Shown: positions 61,134 through 64,000 of the stretch, piece by piece
Layout: every line of letters begins with the position of its first letter
Position numbering within the stretch: the stretch's first letter is position 1
Assembly: GCA_964006375.1 (NCBI GenBank)
Contig: OZ023263.1
Coordinates: forward strand, 137,698,063 to 137,762,062
Origin: Tillus elongatus
Lineage: Eukaryota; Arthropoda; Insecta; Coleoptera; Cleridae
Length of the DNA stretch: 64,000 bases
Reading direction: 5' to 3'
The notes under the pieces: model-generated
The model's input: the letters and a program-made list of their open reading frames with translations, nothing else
Databases searched by the model: none
What the model was told of the DNA's origin: nothing
Made by a program: the position numbers and the translations under genes

Positions 61134-61640
61134 GTAAGTCATATTCAAAAGTTAACATTTTAAAATTCCTAGTAAAGACTAGATAGGTACGGCAATCCTT
61201 TAAGTAGACTGGTCCTGTCAAGGCATACAGAATTGGCGGCGCTCGATACGTGTACAGCGTTGCCAGCATGTGCTTTCTATCCTCTCGCCAGCAAAATAAT
61301 AAATAATTAATGTGTTACGTTCAAGTTTAGAACAGAGTTGTAAAATGAATACAGGCAGGCCACTAGCCATTTACAGTGAGAGTTCATTTAGCAGAAGTAA
61401 TTTATATTATGTATTGTTATGAATTTGCTTAAAATATGTCACTATGGTTGTATGGTGCATTCAAAAATTCATTGTGTCCAAACAACTCATTTTTTTTATA
61501 AAAGTCTGTCATCTTAATAAACACACCACACTCTATTTACGTGAATTAATGAAAAAATGCAGCACAACCAGTTGTACCCGAAGTTGGCTGTAACTTAATT
61601 TTTTTTAAATGGGAGTGATATGTTTTTTTTTTTCAATTTC
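61134..61640 (+). other. Start of intron 2 of the coiled-coil gene
   Basis: Intronic AT-rich sequence with no repeat or gene that I recognise, up to the LINE insertion. Confidence 0.5.
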
Positions 61641-61713
61641 CGAATAGATCAGATGATTCTACACCAGACTTCTGTTTCATACCCCCCCTCCATCAACACA
61701 TTCGCAAAAACCA

Positions 61714-61959
61714 ATGGGACCAGTGTACTATAGCGAAAAACTACACAGCTTGATAACATTAATCAATGAAGCCAGACCCATGGCAAGACATCGCGCGCTA
61801 AAGGAGAGACTAAAAAGACTGATGACATCACTCTTGAAAGGACTTCGAAATGAAGGCGAATCAGTAATAACACCACTAGGCTCACACAGTTCATCACAAC
61901 AGTCTCTGAGTACATCGTTATCTGTAGAAAGTCAACTTAGTAACATAAGTAGTACCTAA
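61714..61959 (+). pseudogene. C-terminal part of LINE ORF1
   Basis: An 81-codon frame with a basic helical part (ARHRALKERLKRLMTSLLKG) and a Ser-rich tail ending SQLSNISST. It stops 28 bases before the ORF2 ATG. The nucleic-acid-binding role is inferred from position and charge. Confidence 0.5.
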
Positions 61960-61987
61960 TAATTCTACCAAATAATAAATAGCATTT

Positions 61988-64000
61988 ATGCAACACAAAC
62001 AAACATTAAATATAACAACGCTAAATGCCAAGAGCTTACGAACAGATTTTAAATGGAACACAACGGAAAACTTTTTGAAACATACAAGTCCAGATATCCT
62101 TCTTCTTCAAGAAACAAATATTGATTACCTTCCAGCCTGCAGCAATAATCTATATCAATATCAATTTTGTATTGACACATGCACATCTGATTACTCAGGA
62201 ACACTGATAGCTATACGCAAGAATTCAAATTTTAAAATTGTCCAGACAAGTATAATCCATAGATCTTATGCACAAAAAATTGTGGTCAAAGATTCTAAAA
62301 ATACCTGGCAGATTTTCTGCACATATATTCCAAGAAATCAAACTTTGGCGCGCAATGTACTTCAAAACCTAAAATTACACTGCTTGCAACAAATAAGGGA
62401 CCACCCCGATCACTATATTATATTAGCTGGTGACTTTAATTGTACAACAAATCCTGCATTAGACAGACATATCTCAAAAGAAAGAGACTCAAAATTGTCA
62501 CAAGACCTGACCAAGTTTATCAACGAATCTGAACTAGAAGATTGCTGGAGATTTTTTCACAGAGACACACCTTTATTTCACAAACCTCACCTAGATCAGC
62601 CTCTCGTTTAGACATAATATACTGTAGCCGAAACCTACTGCAAACCTTAAAAACCTGCTATACTCAGTTGTCATTCTCAGATCATTTGGCAGTCACAGTC
62701 GAGTTTCAGAAAACATCCAGTACACAAAAAAAATGTCCGTACTGGAAATTTGACAACACTTTACTAGATGATTTAGACTACACTGAATACATGGAAACAT
62801 ATCTTAAAAACGAAATAAAAAATTTAACAACCACTCATTTGGTGGATGAGTGGGAAAAATTAAAAATAAGAGTTAGAGATATAACAGTATTATACACTAG
62901 GCAAAGAGAACAGAATGAGACATATGAGCTTAAATATTTGCAAAAACTTGTTTCGGATTTAGATTATCGATATGCAGAGGTTGATCCAAAGCTTGAAGAT
63001 TTATACAAGTTACAACAGAATACCAAAGATGTGTACAAACGAAATACAGAGAAGAAGCTTTTGAGGTCAAAATTTGAGAGGCTCGTAAGTCAGGATATCC
63101 CTACAACAGACAATTTTCTAACATTCGATTCATATAAATCCATGACACATCTTCGAACACCCCATGGCATTGTGACCGATATCCGCCAAATATCAACCGA
63201 AGTTGTTCGACACTTCGAGCAGAAACACCAAGAAAGTTCTTCTTCCAGACTTAGTGAAGGCAATATTCTGTACACCAACATACAAAAAATATCAGATAGT
63301 GACAAACGAATTTTAGATAAACCGTTTGACGAAGAGGAGATACTTGCGGCCTTGAAATCGCTTAATAAAAATAAAGCCCCATGTATAGATGGAATAACAC
63401 CGGAATTTTACCTCAAATTTTGGCATTTGCTTAAAAAATGCTTTTCCAAGCTAATACACGAAATACACCAGCGAAATGAACTACCCAAATCTGCAAGAAA
63501 GGCAGTTATCTCACTAATGTACAAGAAAAATGATCCATTTGAATTGGAAAACTGGAGGTCAATCTCCCTCATGACAACAGATTACAAAGTTATTGCAAAA
63601 GTTTTATCAACAAGACTATCTTCTGTTATAGTTTCCGTGATTGGAGATGACCAAAGCTACGGAGTTCCTAAGAGAACAATCTACGACTCACTGCATCTGC
63701 ACAGAGATATTCTTCACTACGCTAATGATCAACAGTTGCCCTTAGCACTGCTTAATCTTGACCAGTAGTCCGCTTTTGACCAGGTTAATCATCAGTACCT
63801 ATTCCATATTCTTAGCTTAATGAACTTTGGTGAAACTTTTACCAACCTAATTAAAATCCTATACAGTATCAGCCATGTAAGAATAGGTAACATATTAACA
63901 CGAGAATTTAAATTTTCTAAAGGTATTCGCCAGGGATGTCCTCCGTCAGGATTACTGTACATAATATCAATGGAACCCTTTCTGGCATTATGCAGAAATG
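61988..64000 (+). pseudogene. LINE ORF2: endonuclease and reverse transcriptase, broken
   Basis: Starts at ATG 61988. The endonuclease shows ITTLNAKSLRTDF, PDILLLQETNID, YIILAGDFNCT and SFSDHLAVTVEF. A one-base frameshift near 62590-62610 splits it just before LDIIYCSRN. RT blocks follow: NKNKAPCIDGITPEFYLKFW, KAVISLMYKKND, ENWRSISLMTTDYKVIAKVL, LPLALLNLDQ, then an in-frame TAG at 63766-63768, then SAFDQVNHQYL and KGIRQGCPPSGLLYIISMEP. The active-site YxDD lies beyond the window. This copy is therefore inactive. Confidence 0.9.

Larger units (their letters stand above)
61641..64000 (+). mobile_element. L1/Tx1-like LINE, running off the window
   Basis: In the sense orientation of the host gene: end of an ORF1, then an ORF2 with endonuclease and reverse transcriptase. 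The 5' boundary is not clear; coding-like sequence (PPPSTHSQKPMGP) begins by about 61670. The style of RT motifs (FELENWRSISLMTTDYKVIA) fits the L1/Tx1 group. The element continues past 64000. Confidence 0.85.

Overview
This is a repeat-rich, AT-rich stretch of an arthropod, most likely insect, nuclear genome. I infer this from the metazoan-type splice sites (GTAAGT/AG), the families present (Maverick-like elements carrying DUF8207, DUF4806 genes, DUF4817 Tc1/mariner, hAT, Ty3/Gypsy, RNase H-bearing LINEs) and the long (TA)n tracts. I see no bacterial operon, tRNA, rRNA or CRISPR array. Nearly every recognisable gene belongs to a mobile or virus-like element. The one good host-gene candidate lies near 60.3-61.1 kb.

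1-13.1 kb (perhaps to 14.8 kb): most of a Maverick/Polinton (adintovirus-like) element whose left end is outside the window. The minus strand carries an adenain-like protease and a phospholipase A2-type capsid-associated protein, apparently one fused gene split by a frameshift. The plus strand carries a packaging ATPase, a DUF8207 protein, three fibre-like proteins (one a recent chimera made by a 1195-bp tandem duplication) and a retroviral-type integrase with a chromodomain, broken by two stops. Back on the minus strand are a spliced protein-primed-type DNA polymerase B with N-terminal zinc fingers and an unknown 308-residue protein. I see no certain major capsid protein; it may lie to the left.

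14.8-32 kb: a 5'-truncated RNase H-bearing LINE (to 17.95 kb), a decayed gene of a repetitive arthropod family with recombinase-like and homeodomain-like parts (minus, 18.5-21.1 kb), a hAT MITE with an 8-bp target duplication, a jockey-like LINE tail, a decayed DUF4806 gene (plus, 23.7-27.2 kb), foldback elements, (TA)n tracts and a decayed DUF659-type hAT transposase (minus).

32.2-41.9 kb: a 7.4-kb satellite of about 145-bp monomers in two opposed arms (about 17 and 23 monomers) around a diverged centre. It abuts the TATA box and start codon of a broken hAT (DUF4371-type) transposase.

42.4-58.7 kb: what looks like one small (TA)n-cored MITE whose arms are now 16 kb apart because its (TA)n core took a Ty3/Gypsy element with 2.25-kb LTRs, a Tc1/mariner element with about 460-bp inverted repeats, an internally deleted second Gypsy and a second MITE. 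The deleted Gypsy also holds a 53-bp LINE tail with a 14-bp target duplication.

58.7-64 kb: MITE remnants, two 5' exons of a coiled-coil host gene (intron 1 holds a 330-bp palindrome with perfect arms between (TA)n tracts), then an L1/Tx1-like LINE in the same orientation running off the window.
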